Shown here one piece after another: positions 1 to 6,678 of a DNA stretch of 18,087 nucleotides. Within the stretch, counting starts at the first letter, position 1. Each line of letters begins with the position of its first letter. The position numbers and the translations under genes are program-made. The notes below the pieces were generated by a model. The model made no database searches, had not been told where the DNA came from, and worked only from the letters and a program-made list of their open reading frames with translations. Source of the DNA: JBBSDV01 sp038240335 (GTDB lineage Bacteria; Chloroflexota; Dehalococcoidia; DSTF01; JACRBR01); NCBI GenBank assembly GCA_038240335.1, contig JBBSDV010000045.1, positions 1 to 18,087 of the forward strand. Direction: 5' to 3'.

Positions 1-85
1 CCGCCGTCACTCGGCGCGCCACCAACCACCCCAATACCCGGCCCCGCTGCTGTTCCTTCTCGCTCAAGATGATCCTGTCTTTCAT
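1..85 (-). CDS. Transposase N-terminus (IS fragment, runs off window)
   Basis: The complement of the first 85 bases opens with ATG at 85 and encodes 28 residues beginning MKDRIILSEKEQQRGRVLGW. This matches the start of IS transposases of the ISNCY/IS481-like type, where a short lead with a conserved S-x-K-E segment precedes the helix-turn-helix region. The gene leaves the window at base 1, so the catalytic domain cannot be seen. It starts directly inside two 22-bp repeats that look like the terminal repeats of the same element. The family label is by eye. The alternative is an unrelated small DNA-binding protein, but the adjoining repeats favour a transposase. Confidence 0.6.
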   Translation of the reverse strand, partial: MKDRIILSEKEQQRGRVLGWLVARRVTA

Positions 86-134
86 GACTGACAGAATCGC
101 TGCTCACTTAAGGACTGACAGAATCACTGCTCAC
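86..134. repeat. Two 22-bp direct repeats, probable IS terminus
   Basis: GACTGACAGAATCNCTGCTC plus AC occurs at 86-107 and again at 113-134, differing at one base and separated by five bases. The first copy abuts the start codon of the transposase fragment. Paired repeats between an IS end and its transposase start are typical binding sites for the transposase. The outer end of the element probably lies near 134. Confidence 0.6.
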
Positions 135-154
135 CAACACGTCACCGGCCATCC

Positions 155-183
155 TTGAAGGCGATGCAGCACCCTGCTACAAT
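155..183 (+). promoter_or_regulatory. Sigma70-type promoter of the tRNA operon
   Basis: TTGAAG at 155-160 and TACAAT at 178-183 are separated by exactly 17 bases. Transcription would begin near 190, just ahead of the first tRNA at 207. The promoter lies about 20 bases beyond the insertion-sequence terminus, so the element stopped short of it. Confidence 0.65.
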
Positions 184-206
184 CCCCAAGCTGTCGCGAC
201 GGCCCG

Positions 207-292
207 GCCGAGGTGGCGGAACGGCAGACGCGCTACGTTCAGGGCGTAGTGTCCGCAAGGGCGTGCGGGTTCAAATCCCGCCCTCGGCACCA
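207..292 (+). tRNA. tRNA-Leu (anticodon CAG)
   Basis: The acceptor stem GCCGAGG pairs with CCTCGGC, followed by A and an encoded CCA. The anticodon stem CTACG/CGTAG encloses the loop TTCAGGG, giving anticodon CAG. The long variable arm is typical of class II tRNAs such as leucine. It is the first gene of a three-tRNA unit. Confidence 0.95.
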
Positions 293-317
293 TTCCGGGC
301 ACGTACGTCCAGCTCTC

Positions 318-394
318 GCGCTTGTAGCTCAGTGGATTAGAGCGCTACCCTGCGGAGGTAGAGGTCGTGGGTTCGAGTCCCGCCAAGCGCACCA
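318..394 (+). tRNA. tRNA-Arg (anticodon GCG)
   Basis: The acceptor stem GCGCTTG pairs with CAAGCGC, followed by A and an encoded CCA. The anticodon stem CTACC/GGTAG encloses CTGCGGA, so the anticodon reads GCG and decodes CGC/CGU arginine codons. The body resembles bacterial tRNA-Arg(CCG), including the D-loop GGATTAGA and the segment after the anticodon. Bacteria normally read CGU/CGC with an A34-to-inosine tRNA (ACG), so a GCG anticodon is notable. Confidence 0.9.
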
Positions 395-448
395 TTTTTC
401 GATTCGACGACGGCCATGGGTCATCAGTTGCATCCCACCCCGGCGCAT

Positions 449-524
449 GGCAGCGTAGCTCAGAGGTTAGAGCAACCGGCTCATAATCGGTAGGTCGTTG
501 GTTCGATTCCAACCGCTGCTACCA
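449..524 (+). tRNA. tRNA-Met (anticodon CAT)
   Basis: The stem ACCGG/TCGGT encloses the loop CTCATAA, giving anticodon CAT. The acceptor stem GGCAGCG/CGCTGCT has a terminal G-U pair, which argues against an initiator tRNA with a fully mismatched first pair. CCA is encoded. It is probably the elongator methionine tRNA. A CAT-anticodon isoleucine tRNA modified to lysidine cannot be excluded from sequence alone. Confidence 0.88.
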
Positions 525-533
525 GCACATCCA

Positions 534-559
534 GAGCGGCCGTCAGGGCCGCTCCTTTT
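534..559 (+). terminator. Intrinsic terminator of the tRNA operon
   Basis: A perfect 8-bp stem GAGCGGCC/GGCCGCTC with a five-base loop is followed by CTTTTC, ten bases after the last tRNA. Nothing else recognisable lies between it and the amidase stop codon at 727. Confidence 0.85.
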
Positions 560-726
560 CGTCTCTCGCGGCTCGACATAAGGACAAGAGGCACGGAAGC
601 AAGAAGAGTGATGTCGCGTTCGGGGAGCGCACACGCCGCACTCTGAGAGGGGAGTCGACGAGCAGGTACTCGCGCGTGTCAGGGCTCCCAATGCACGCTG
701 ACTTAGACTAAGCACCGCCAGTCGGG

Positions 727-1752
727 CTACCCCCGCCGTTCCTCCATAAATGCATCGAGCGCGGCGGCGACGTGCTGCGCCATCAGCACGTGCGCGCGGT
801 CGTCGAGCAGGACCGGCGCGTCGTCGTCGTTGCTGAGAAACAGGAACTCGAGCAGCGCCGCCGGCACCGGCGTCTCGCGCGTCACGACGAACTGGCAGAA
901 GTCGCCGGAGTGGTGCGACTGCGCATCCTCCTTGACGCCTCGATCCGGCGGCGAGTAGCCGTACTCATGGAGCGCGTCCATCATTGCCTGCTGCACCGCG
1001 TGCGCCAGCTTCTCGTTGGCGATCGCCTCCTCGTGCCGTCCGCAATACCACGTCTCCGGTCCACTGATCGACTTCACGGTCGCGCCGTTCCCGTGGATCG
1101 CAAGATAGACGTCGGCGTCGACCGCGTTCGCTAGGCCGACGCGCGCGTACAGATCCGACGTGATGAACTGCAGCGGCAGCGGCCCGCCGGGCCCCTGCCC
1201 CTCGCCGTTGCGCGTCAAATACACGACATAGCCGAGCGCTTGCAGATCGTCGCGGATCAGTTCCGCATTGCGCAGGTTCGAGTCGGCCTCCGTCATGTCC
1301 CATCGCCCCGAGCCGTCGGGCAAATAGTGCACCGCTCCGGGGTCACCGCGCCCGTGCCCGGGATCGAGGACGATTGTCCCCTTCGCCGTCGCGCGCGCTT
1401 CGTTCGCGCGCGCTCGCGGCCCTTCTGGATCGACGGAGGCGATGCTCGAGCTTGCGCCCGCGTTTTGCGCGTGTGCCGGCGCCGCTCGCAGCCCCCGCGC
1501 CGACGCGGAGAGCGCCCCCGCTGTCGTTTCCGGCGTCACGATCGCACTGTCCTGCGCGGTCGCCTGCTCCGGCAACGCCCGCACAACCGTAGTCGCAGTC
1601 CGCAATGGGGCATCCTTCACCGCATCAGCCGGCGGCGGCCCGGCGACTGCCGGTGTGCTGTTGCCGCGCAGGGCGTACCAGCCCGCGCCGGCGGTGAACG
1701 CCGTCCAGAGCAGCATCGCGACGATCAGCAGGCGCTTCGACCACGGCGTCAT
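727..1752 (-). CDS. Membrane-anchored N-acetylmuramoyl-L-alanine amidase (Amidase_3)
   Basis: A 341-residue zinc amidase that would cut the bond between muramic acid and the stem peptide of peptidoglycan outside the membrane. Residues 8-27 form one hydrophobic segment (signal anchor), 30-122 are a low-complexity Ala/Pro-rich spacer, and 125-335 are the catalytic domain. It opens with IVLDPGHGRGDPG (zinc ligand His133), then Glu155, AIHGNG (His220) and the catalytic-glutamate segment LLEFLFLSN (Glu302). The ATG at 1752 was chosen because it sits just before the hydrophobic segment; the reading frame upstream of it is a shadow of the preceding gene. It starts four bases after that gene and is the last member of the archaellum operon, suggesting local wall remodelling for the filament. 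That role is an inference. Confidence 0.9.
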   Translation of the reverse strand: MTPWSKRLLIVAMLLWTAFTAGAGWYALRGNSTPAVAGPPPADAVKDAPLRTATTVVRALPEQATAQDSAIVTPETTAGALSASARGLRAAPAHAQNAGASSSIASVDPEGPRARANEARATAKGTIVLDPGHGRGDPGAVHYLPDGSGRWDMTEADSNLRNAELIRDDLQALGYVVYLTRNGEGQGPGGPLPLQFITSDLYARVGLANAVDADVYLAIHGNGATVKSISGPETWYCGRHEEAIANEKLAHAVQQAMMDALHEYGYSPPDRGVKEDAQSHHSGDFCQFVVTRETPVPAALLEFLFLSNDDDAPVLLDDRAHVLMAQHVAAALDAFMEERRG

Positions 1753-1756
1753 CGGC

Positions 1757-2167
1757 CTATGCCGCCCTTCGCGCTCGCAGCGCCGCTGCCGTCGTCGACA
1801 GATCCTCGAGCAGGTCGGCGATCTCCACATCGGCGAGATGGAAGTTGTAGCGCCGCACAACGTCCTGATCCCGCTCGTTCGACATATCGCGGAAGAACTG
1901 CAGCGCTTCGTCGCTCCGTTCGCCGGCCGTCGACGCGCTTGCGGCCGCTTCGTTTCCCAGGCGTGCTCGTTCGGCGTCGACTTCCTGCGCCAGTCCGCTG
2001 AGGAACTCGAGGTCGACGTCCGGCGCATCGTCGGGCATGTCGCTGCCAAGCGGTGTTAAGCGCGCCGTCTCCGGCCGGAAGACGCTTGCCGGCAGCAGTT
2101 CGCCGAGATCGGCCCGCCTGATCCGTTCGTCCTCGTCGTCTCGTTGTTTGCGCAACCATCCGGCCAT
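1757..2167 (-). CDS. Unknown soluble acidic helical protein in the archaellum operon
   Basis: A 136-residue protein I do not recognise. It starts at ATG 2167 behind a strong ribosome-binding site (GAGGAGG), ten bases after arlJ, and ends four bases before the amidase, so it is translated with both. It has no signal peptide or membrane segment. The N-terminus is charged (MAGWLRKQRDDEDERIRRAD), the middle is rich in Asp, Glu and Ala, and the last 40 residues look amphipathic and helical (VVRRYNFHLADVEIADLLED). Its position after ArlJ suggests a cytoplasmic accessory of the motor or a partner of the amidase. No function can be read from the sequence. Confidence 0.75.
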   Translation of the reverse strand: MAGWLRKQRDDEDERIRRADLGELLPASVFRPETARLTPLGSDMPDDAPDVDLEFLSGLAQEVDAERARLGNEAAASASTAGERSDEALQFFRDMSNERDQDVVRRYNFHLADVEIADLLEDLSTTAAALRARRAA

Positions 2168-2177
2168 CGTGTCCTCC

Positions 2178-3788
2178 TCAGGGCGCCGTCGTCCCGCCGG
2201 TCGGCGACACGAGAGAGTTGTTTGCGAGATCGTTACCCGAGACGCTGTGGAACAGCCCGCCAACCATGTGCGGCACCAGCATCAGCCCCGCCCCGGAGAG
2301 CAGCAGCATGAACGCCGCATACAGCCACACCTTGTGGTGATGCCCCCCCGCTGTCGCATGCGGCGACCACGTATCGACGACCGTGAGCACGAGCGTGACG
2401 ACGAGCGCGAAGCCGCGGATAAACGCCACGTTCGGCGAGGCGAACGCCAGCACGTTCGTCACGTCGATGCCGCCGGTCGTCGTCGGATCGGTCTTCGTCA
2501 GCGCCTGCGTCTGGATGCCGTTGAGCTGGTTCGCGAAGACGACCATCACTTCCGTCACGAACAGCAGGATCGCGATCAGCACCGCGTGCAGCGGCAGCAT
2601 CAGCCAGATGAACGTCTGCGAGACGAGCTTCCGGTTCTCCCGCAGCAGCGAGATCTTGAGTGCGAAGAGTGATGACAAATAGCCGATCTGGTCGGCGTCG
2701 CCACCGAGCTTCATCGTGTCCCAGAAGATGCTCACGGAGCGATCGACGAGTTCACTGCCCGTCTCCGAGATGAACCGATCCCAGCACAGATCCGGCCGGA
2801 TGCCGGATCGCAGTCGCACGTGTAACCGCCGCACGCCCTGCTCGAGCGACGCGAGCGAGCGCTGATTGATCCGTCCCATACCCTCAGAGACCGTCGTGCC
2901 GATCGCGCCGACGATCGAGCCGAGCGAGCGCAGGAACGTCGAGACATCGCGGTCCTGCTGGTCGACGCGGCGATCGTCGATGAACGCCATGACGCCCACC
3001 GGCGCGACGGCGATCCCCGCCGCCACCATCCCGGCACCGATGCTAAACACGACGCCGACGACGGCGCCGAGCAGGGCCGCCGACGGCAGCAGCACCTTAG
3101 CCACCGAGAACATCTTGTCCTGCGTTCGCGATCGTTCAGGGCGCCGGTGCGTCTTCGGTTCGACCGGCGCGGTCCGGTAGATGATCCAGTCGCCGAGCAC
3201 GGCGATGCCGATCATCACCGCCGCGAGCCCGAGAATGAACGCCGTACCGACGCTGTAGATCATCATCGACACCAGCGACACGACCACGACGAGCGTCACC
3301 GACACCATCAGCGCGACGTAGGCGTCTGTCCATTTCTTCAGTGACTCCAAATCGCGCTCGTACTTGCGGGAGTACTGCTCGATCTGGATCTCCGTCTCGC
3401 GCGCGAGGAAGACCGTCTCCGCCTCGCCCGACGCGAGCGAGCTCGAGAACCGCAGTAGCAGGCTGCGCACGACGTCGCTCTCAGTCGCGTCGGCGACGAG
3501 CTGGCATGCGCGCGAGTAGTCATAGTTCAGCCGCTGGGCGACGAGGTGGACGCGGTGGAAGTAGCCCGACGTCGTGTAGCCGAGCTCCGCGGTCTTCTGG
3601 AACAGATTCTCGCGCCCCACGTTCGCCGTCGCGAGCGCCGACATATAGGTCAGCTGTGCGACGAGGTCGTACTCCGTCGGTGCGGGCTTGAACATCGACG
3701 ACGAGCGCTGCCAGTGCGCGGCGTCCTCGATGTTGGCGCTCCGCACGCCGGTTCTCGTCCCGGGCAGGAAGCGCGTGAACATTGCCAT
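2178..3788 (-). CDS. arlJ: ArlJ (FlaJ), archaellum membrane platform protein
   Basis: A 536-residue polytopic protein of the type II secretion F / FlaJ family, the inner-membrane platform on which archaellins assemble and to which the ArlI ATPase docks. A first T2SF-like helical region (about 45-150) is followed by membrane segments near 157-205 and 230-272. A second T2SF region lies at about 280-390, with the conserved stretch around CWDRFISETGSELVDRSVSI and the later MKLGGDADQIGYL. Further membrane segments lie near 395-425, 455-480 and 490-515. The double T2SF layout with extra C-terminal helices is that of ArlJ rather than PilC or TadB/C. The start is ATG 3788, behind GGGAGGG. It lies 12 bases after the preceding beta-sandwich gene. 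No ATPase gene adjoins it. Confidence 0.92.
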   Translation of the reverse strand: MAMFTRFLPGTRTGVRSANIEDAAHWQRSSSMFKPAPTEYDLVAQLTYMSALATANVGRENLFQKTAELGYTTSGYFHRVHLVAQRLNYDYSRACQLVADATESDVVRSLLLRFSSSLASGEAETVFLARETEIQIEQYSRKYERDLESLKKWTDAYVALMVSVTLVVVVSLVSMMIYSVGTAFILGLAAVMIGIAVLGDWIIYRTAPVEPKTHRRPERSRTQDKMFSVAKVLLPSAALLGAVVGVVFSIGAGMVAAGIAVAPVGVMAFIDDRRVDQQDRDVSTFLRSLGSIVGAIGTTVSEGMGRINQRSLASLEQGVRRLHVRLRSGIRPDLCWDRFISETGSELVDRSVSIFWDTMKLGGDADQIGYLSSLFALKISLLRENRKLVSQTFIWLMLPLHAVLIAILLFVTEVMVVFANQLNGIQTQALTKTDPTTTGGIDVTNVLAFASPNVAFIRGFALVVTLVLTVVDTWSPHATAGGHHHKVWLYAAFMLLLSGAGLMLVPHMVGGLFHSVSGNDLANNSLVSPTGGTTAP

Positions 3789-3800
3789 CGCGTCCCTCCC

Positions 3801-4313
3801 TTATTGCGGCCCCGAGAACAGCGTCCGTACCGTGACGCCCTTCTCGGATCCGATGACTGCGAGGTTTGTCGTGCCCGCGCCAACCGCCGGATTCACACGA
3901 ATCTTCACTTCCATGCTCTCGCCGGCATCGAGAATGCCCGGGTCGAACACGTCGTTTGTGAACGCGCCCACCTTCCACGTGTCGGCCGAGAGCGCACCCG
4001 ATGTGTACGGGATCCATTTGTCGAAGCGGCCGTTCGTCTCGCCGAAATACTGGAGCACGACGTCCATTTTCGAGAAGTCCGCGACGGGCGTCTGGCCGTC
4101 GTTACGAATCGTGATCGTGATATTCGTTCCGGACGCGTCGATCGCCGCCGTCGTAGCCGTTAAACCAGTTCGGTTCTGCTGCTCGTAGCGCCCTTCCGAG
4201 GTCCGCATCGATTGACTGATCTTGTCCGCGCCGAGGAAGCCGCCGCGCGCCATCATCACGGTGGAGAGCATGAGGATCGCCGCGATCAGCAGGGCGGGAA
4301 GTCCGTTCTCCAT
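3801..4313 (-). CDS. ArlF/ArlG-family archaellum stator-like protein (second copy; ArlG position)
   Basis: A 170-residue protein with one N-terminal hydrophobic helix (about residues 5-25) and an extracellular beta-rich domain. It shows the pattern of this family: TNITITIRNDGQTPV, then DVVLQYFGE, and a late LDAGESMEVKIRVNP strand pair, which also resembles the later half of archaellins. In archaea ArlF and ArlG are paired surface proteins that form the stator or anchor of the archaellum. It starts six bases after the preceding gene and ends 12 bases before arlJ. In the archaeal order F-G this would be ArlG. The F/G choice rests on order only, so no symbol is given. Confidence 0.75.
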   Translation of the reverse strand: MENGLPALLIAAILMLSTVMMARGGFLGADKISQSMRTSEGRYEQQNRTGLTATTAAIDASGTNITITIRNDGQTPVADFSKMDVVLQYFGETNGRFDKWIPYTSGALSADTWKVGAFTNDVFDPGILDAGESMEVKIRVNPAVGAGTTNLAVIGSEKGVTVRTLFSGPQ

Positions 4314-4319
4314 CTCGCC

Positions 4320-4775
4320 CTAGACCGTGAAGAATTTCGAGTCGTCGATCCCGTTCGGCGTGACGATCTTTGCGAAGTACGTCGTGCTCGTCGTCAGGTT
4401 TGACCCTGAGTGAATCGTCACGCGCAGGGTCGCGGTCTGCTCCCACGTAGTTGTGCTGTTTTCCAGCGTGTATTCCCAGCACGGCGCGGAGCAGCCCGCC
4501 GCGCCCTGCGGGATGCGCTGGAAGTTGTCGGCCGGCCCGAAGAAGACGTCGACGCGGCTAATCGGGTCGACCGCCGTCGAGCCGATGTTCTTGACCCACA
4601 CCGTCGCGTCCGGGTTGCCGTTCTGTCCCGTCGCGTGGACGATCTCGATCTGGCTGCCGATCCGGTTCTCGATGACGCCGGACGCCGAGATCAACGCGCC
4701 GCTCGTCCGCCCGACCGACGGCAGCACCGCGTTCGTGACCGCGACGATTGCCACGATCGAGGCGATCGTCAGCAT
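4320..4775 (-). CDS. ArlF/ArlG-family archaellum stator-like protein (first copy; ArlF position)
   Basis: A 151-residue protein as drawn from ATG 4775, with a hydrophobic N-terminal helix and a beta-sandwich ectodomain. Diagnostic segments are IGSQIEIVHATG, VWVKNIGSTAVDPI, DVFFGPADNFQRIP and the C-terminal YFAKIVTPNGIDDSKFF. The drawn start is probably too short: the same frame continues upstream as IDKAITTI to a good ribosome-binding site (AGGAG, about 4808-4812), but the codon at the right distance is ATC (4797-4799), not ATG. With it the helix would gain eight residues and become a full membrane span. Archaeal order suggests ArlF, though the VKN-G and DVFFG pattern is also seen in ArlG-like proteins. 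A cysteine pair (CSAPC) lies in the ectodomain. Confidence 0.8.
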   Translation of the reverse strand: MLTIASIVAIVAVTNAVLPSVGRTSGALISASGVIENRIGSQIEIVHATGQNGNPDATVWVKNIGSTAVDPISRVDVFFGPADNFQRIPQGAAGCSAPCWEYTLENSTTTWEQTATLRVTIHSGSNLTTSTTYFAKIVTPNGIDDSKFFTV

Positions 4776-4842
4776 GATGGTCGTAATTGCCTTATCGATG
4801 ACGCCACTCCTTCAGCGTGCGTTTCGCTTCCTGCGACGACAG

Positions 4843-5541
4843 TTACATCCGCTGCGTGCGCATCGTCCCGAAGCTCTCGTCATCGTTCACGAGCGCATCG
4901 AGCTGGCGCAGGATGACCACCGTCTCGTTGCTCGACGGCACGCCATCTGGCTCGGCGATGTCCATCTCCGTAACGCGAGCGAGCGCCGTGCGCGCCTCCG
5001 GCGTCAGGTGCCCCGCGGCCTGGCAGAGGTCGAGCAGGATCTCGAGCCGCAGCGAACCTACGCGCCGCATCGCATCCTCCGCCCAGGCGGAGAGCCCGGC
5101 GATCGTCAGCAAGCTCCACTGCGGCTGCGGCCGCGCTTCCGGTATCGGCGCAGGCGCCGTCGGTCGGAGCATGATCGGCTCGTTGAGTGGCATAGTCTTG
5201 CTCTCCGGCTCATCGGCTTGCGGCTCGATCGGCTGCGGCCGTTTCGGTTGCTCCGGCGCCGTCGCGAGGATCGGCGTCGGCGGATCCGGCTCGAGCTCGT
5301 GCAGGGCGATCGGTTCCGGCGCGGCCATCAGCTGCACCACGGTCGTCGCTGGTGCGCTCGGCGCGCGATTAAACGACGACGGCGTCTCCGCTTCGAATGG
5401 GTTGTCGCGGACAAGAATCGCGCTCCGGATCTCCGTCAGGATCTGCTTCACCTCGCCCTTGACGATCTTCCCTTCGTCTTCGAGCGCGGCGACGCGAGAT
5501 TCGAGTTGCGTGACCTTCCCGGCGACTTGCTGTGCGTCCAT
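4843..5541 (-). CDS. ArlC/D/E-like cytoplasmic archaellum protein
   Basis: A 232-residue soluble protein and the first gene of the tight downstream archaellum operon. Residues 5-42 form a coiled coil (heptads around VTQLESRVAALEDEGKI). Residues 50-140 are a Pro/Ala/Glu-rich linker, and 143-218 form a compact helical domain (LTIAGLSAWAEDAMRRVGSL, then LEILLDLCQAAGHLTPEA). Coiled coil, linker and a C-terminal helical domain are the layout of ArlD/ArlE, with ArlC-like coiled-coil content. In Euryarchaeota these proteins sit under the motor and link it to the chemotaxis switch. The start is ATG 5541, with GAGG ten bases upstream. The assignment rests on layout and operon position, and sequence similarity is weak. 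Confidence 0.65.
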   Translation of the reverse strand: MDAQQVAGKVTQLESRVAALEDEGKIVKGEVKQILTEIRSAILVRDNPFEAETPSSFNRAPSAPATTVVQLMAAPEPIALHELEPDPPTPILATAPEQPKRPQPIEPQADEPESKTMPLNEPIMLRPTAPAPIPEARPQPQWSLLTIAGLSAWAEDAMRRVGSLRLEILLDLCQAAGHLTPEARTALARVTEMDIAEPDGVPSSNETVVILRQLDALVNDDESFGTMRTQRM

Positions 5542-5630
5542 CGGCTTCGTGCCTCTTCGCGTCAGATGCGGTTCGCGCCGTTCGTTCGGCGGCCACGGCG
5601 CATCTCAATTGCGAGTCTCTGAGTCCCGCA

Positions 5631-5727
5631 TCACTTCAGGTTGGCGATGCTCCGCGTGATCGACGCCGGCGTCGTCCGCTGGATCACCAGGTACGAGCCT
5701 CGCGCCGGCTTCACCTCGAACGAGAAC
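5631..5727 (-). pseudogene. Archaellin 3' remnant
   Basis: On the minus strand the frame ending at TGA 5631-5633 encodes FSFEVKPARGSYLVIQRTTP followed by ASITRSIANLK. This is the last 31 residues of the archaellins found 4.4 kb away. The DNA at 5635-5727 matches 10097-10189 at all but seven of 93 positions. Nothing upstream of it resembles an archaellin; the match stops at 5727. There is no signal peptide and no start. It marks the place where a third archaellin once preceded the ArlC/D/E-like gene, restoring the usual archaellin-first order of an archaellum operon. Confidence 0.88.
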
Positions 5728-6139
5728 ATGGCCGCCGCGGACATCCTTGTGCTCACTTCAGTAGGTTCGTGATGCGCACGTGGGCGGTGCATGATCGTTC
5801 TGCCGCACTTCGTGCGGGTGAAGCACCTACTGGTCTTGGTCGGGCTGGTGACTGGTGATTCGTGATTAGTCGAGTGATAGGAAACGATCATCCCGCTTGC
5901 TCGGTGGTTCGCCGCGTCCGCTTGCGCGCAGCCGAGTGCAGATTTGAGCGAGAAGGACGTTTCCGGGGGACACTCCGAACGCGCTCGCCACGGCGAGCAG
6001 GACGGCAGAGGGAGCTGCGCCGACTGGCGCTCGGCGGCGCATTCGCGGGAATAGTCATTGGTACAGAGAGTGCTAGAAGTCCGCAGAGTCGGCTTAGTTG
6101 CGTCAATACGGGGTGACTCTCGCCTCCCACCACTCACAC
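5728..6139. other. Non-coding junction region
   Basis: No convincing gene is visible. The minus-strand frame that crosses it is open only by chance and joins the archaellin remnant. It holds the imperfect palindrome at 5759-5832, a string of GTGACTGGTGATTCGTGAT-type filler near 5850-5870, and one copy of a dispersed repeat (5951-5973). It looks like debris from the rearrangement that separated the archaellins from the rest of the operon. Confidence 0.5.
5759..5832. repeat. Imperfect 74-bp palindrome
   Basis: CAGTAGGT at 5759-5766 is the exact complement of ACCTACTG at 5825-5832. Inside, GCACG pairs again on both sides, and the right arm contains its own hairpin (CCGCAC-TTC-GTGCGG). It lies about 30 bases from the point where archaellin similarity ends, so it may be a mobile-element end or a recombination site. 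Confidence 0.45.
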
Positions 6140-6603
6140 CGCGATGACCAAATCGTGGCGGCTCTCGGGTGCCAGCCCTCAACGGACGAAATCATCTGCC
6201 ATGGTGACTTCGGACCGTGGACGTCGTTTGGCGAGATCACGAGCCTATTGGGCTCATTGACTGGGACGACGCTGGCCCGGCGCCGCCGATGACCGACATC
6301 GCCTGCGCCCTTGAGCACGCGGCGCCCTTTCGCGACGACGACGAGTGCATGAAATGGCGTCGGTATCCTTCCCCGCCCGATCGCCGTGGCCGGATTGAGA
6401 CCTTTGCCGAGGCGTATGGTTTGTCGACAGCGCGCAGCCTCGTCGACGAGGTCATTCGCGCACAGTACGAGAACATGGAGCGCGTGCGCCGCCTGGCAGA
6501 GCTTGGCGTGCCGCGTCCCGCCCGCTGGGTCGCCCGCGGCTTCCTCGACGAACTGCAATCACGCGCCAACTGGAGTGAACACCACCGTCACTTGCTCGAG
6601 TAA
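6140..6603 (+). pseudogene. Phosphotransferase (APH family) pseudogene
   Basis: This is the C-terminal half of an aminoglycoside-phosphotransferase-like kinase. One frame carries DEIICHGDFGPW, the Brenner-type catalytic loop (HGD with the expected P-W-N). The next frame continues VVWRDHEPIGLIDWDDAGPA, with the metal-binding IDWD, and runs to TAA at 6601-6603. Restoring one A after CCGTGG near 6218 gives HGDFGPWNVVW and joins the two frames, so a single-base deletion separates them. The N-terminal ATP-binding lobe is missing: nothing before about 6140 looks like the family. The gene is therefore truncated as well as frameshifted. Substrate unknown; many members of this fold are not resistance enzymes. 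Confidence 0.8.
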
Positions 6604-6622
6604 TGCGACCCGTCGGAGGAGC
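6480..6622 (+). repeat. 143-bp direct repeat, copy 1
   Basis: This is the last 41 codons of the phosphotransferase pseudogene, its stop and about 20 bases beyond. It is identical to 8181-8323 except at three positions (two adjacent, AT/GG; one C/T). The offset is exactly 1701 bases with no gaps. Confidence 0.95.
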
Positions 6623-6678
6623 TCCTCCCGGCGGACACGATGGCGGGACGGTGCACGGGTCCGCAGACATCCTGCCGT

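Noticed and set aside
4453..5622. Long plus-strand open frames over the archaellum genes (up to 389 codons), also 1240-2001 and 13828-14721
   Set aside because: They lie opposite genes with clear motifs, are very rich in Arg/Ser/Pro as expected of GC-rich shadow frames, and show no family pattern.
5759..5832. Integron attC site
   Set aside because: The outer arms lack the GTTRRRY/RYYYAAC core and no integrase or cassette array is present.
5631..6182. A complete minus-strand gene of 183 codons
   Set aside because: Only the last 31 codons resemble anything (archaellin); the rest has no family pattern and no ribosome-binding site.
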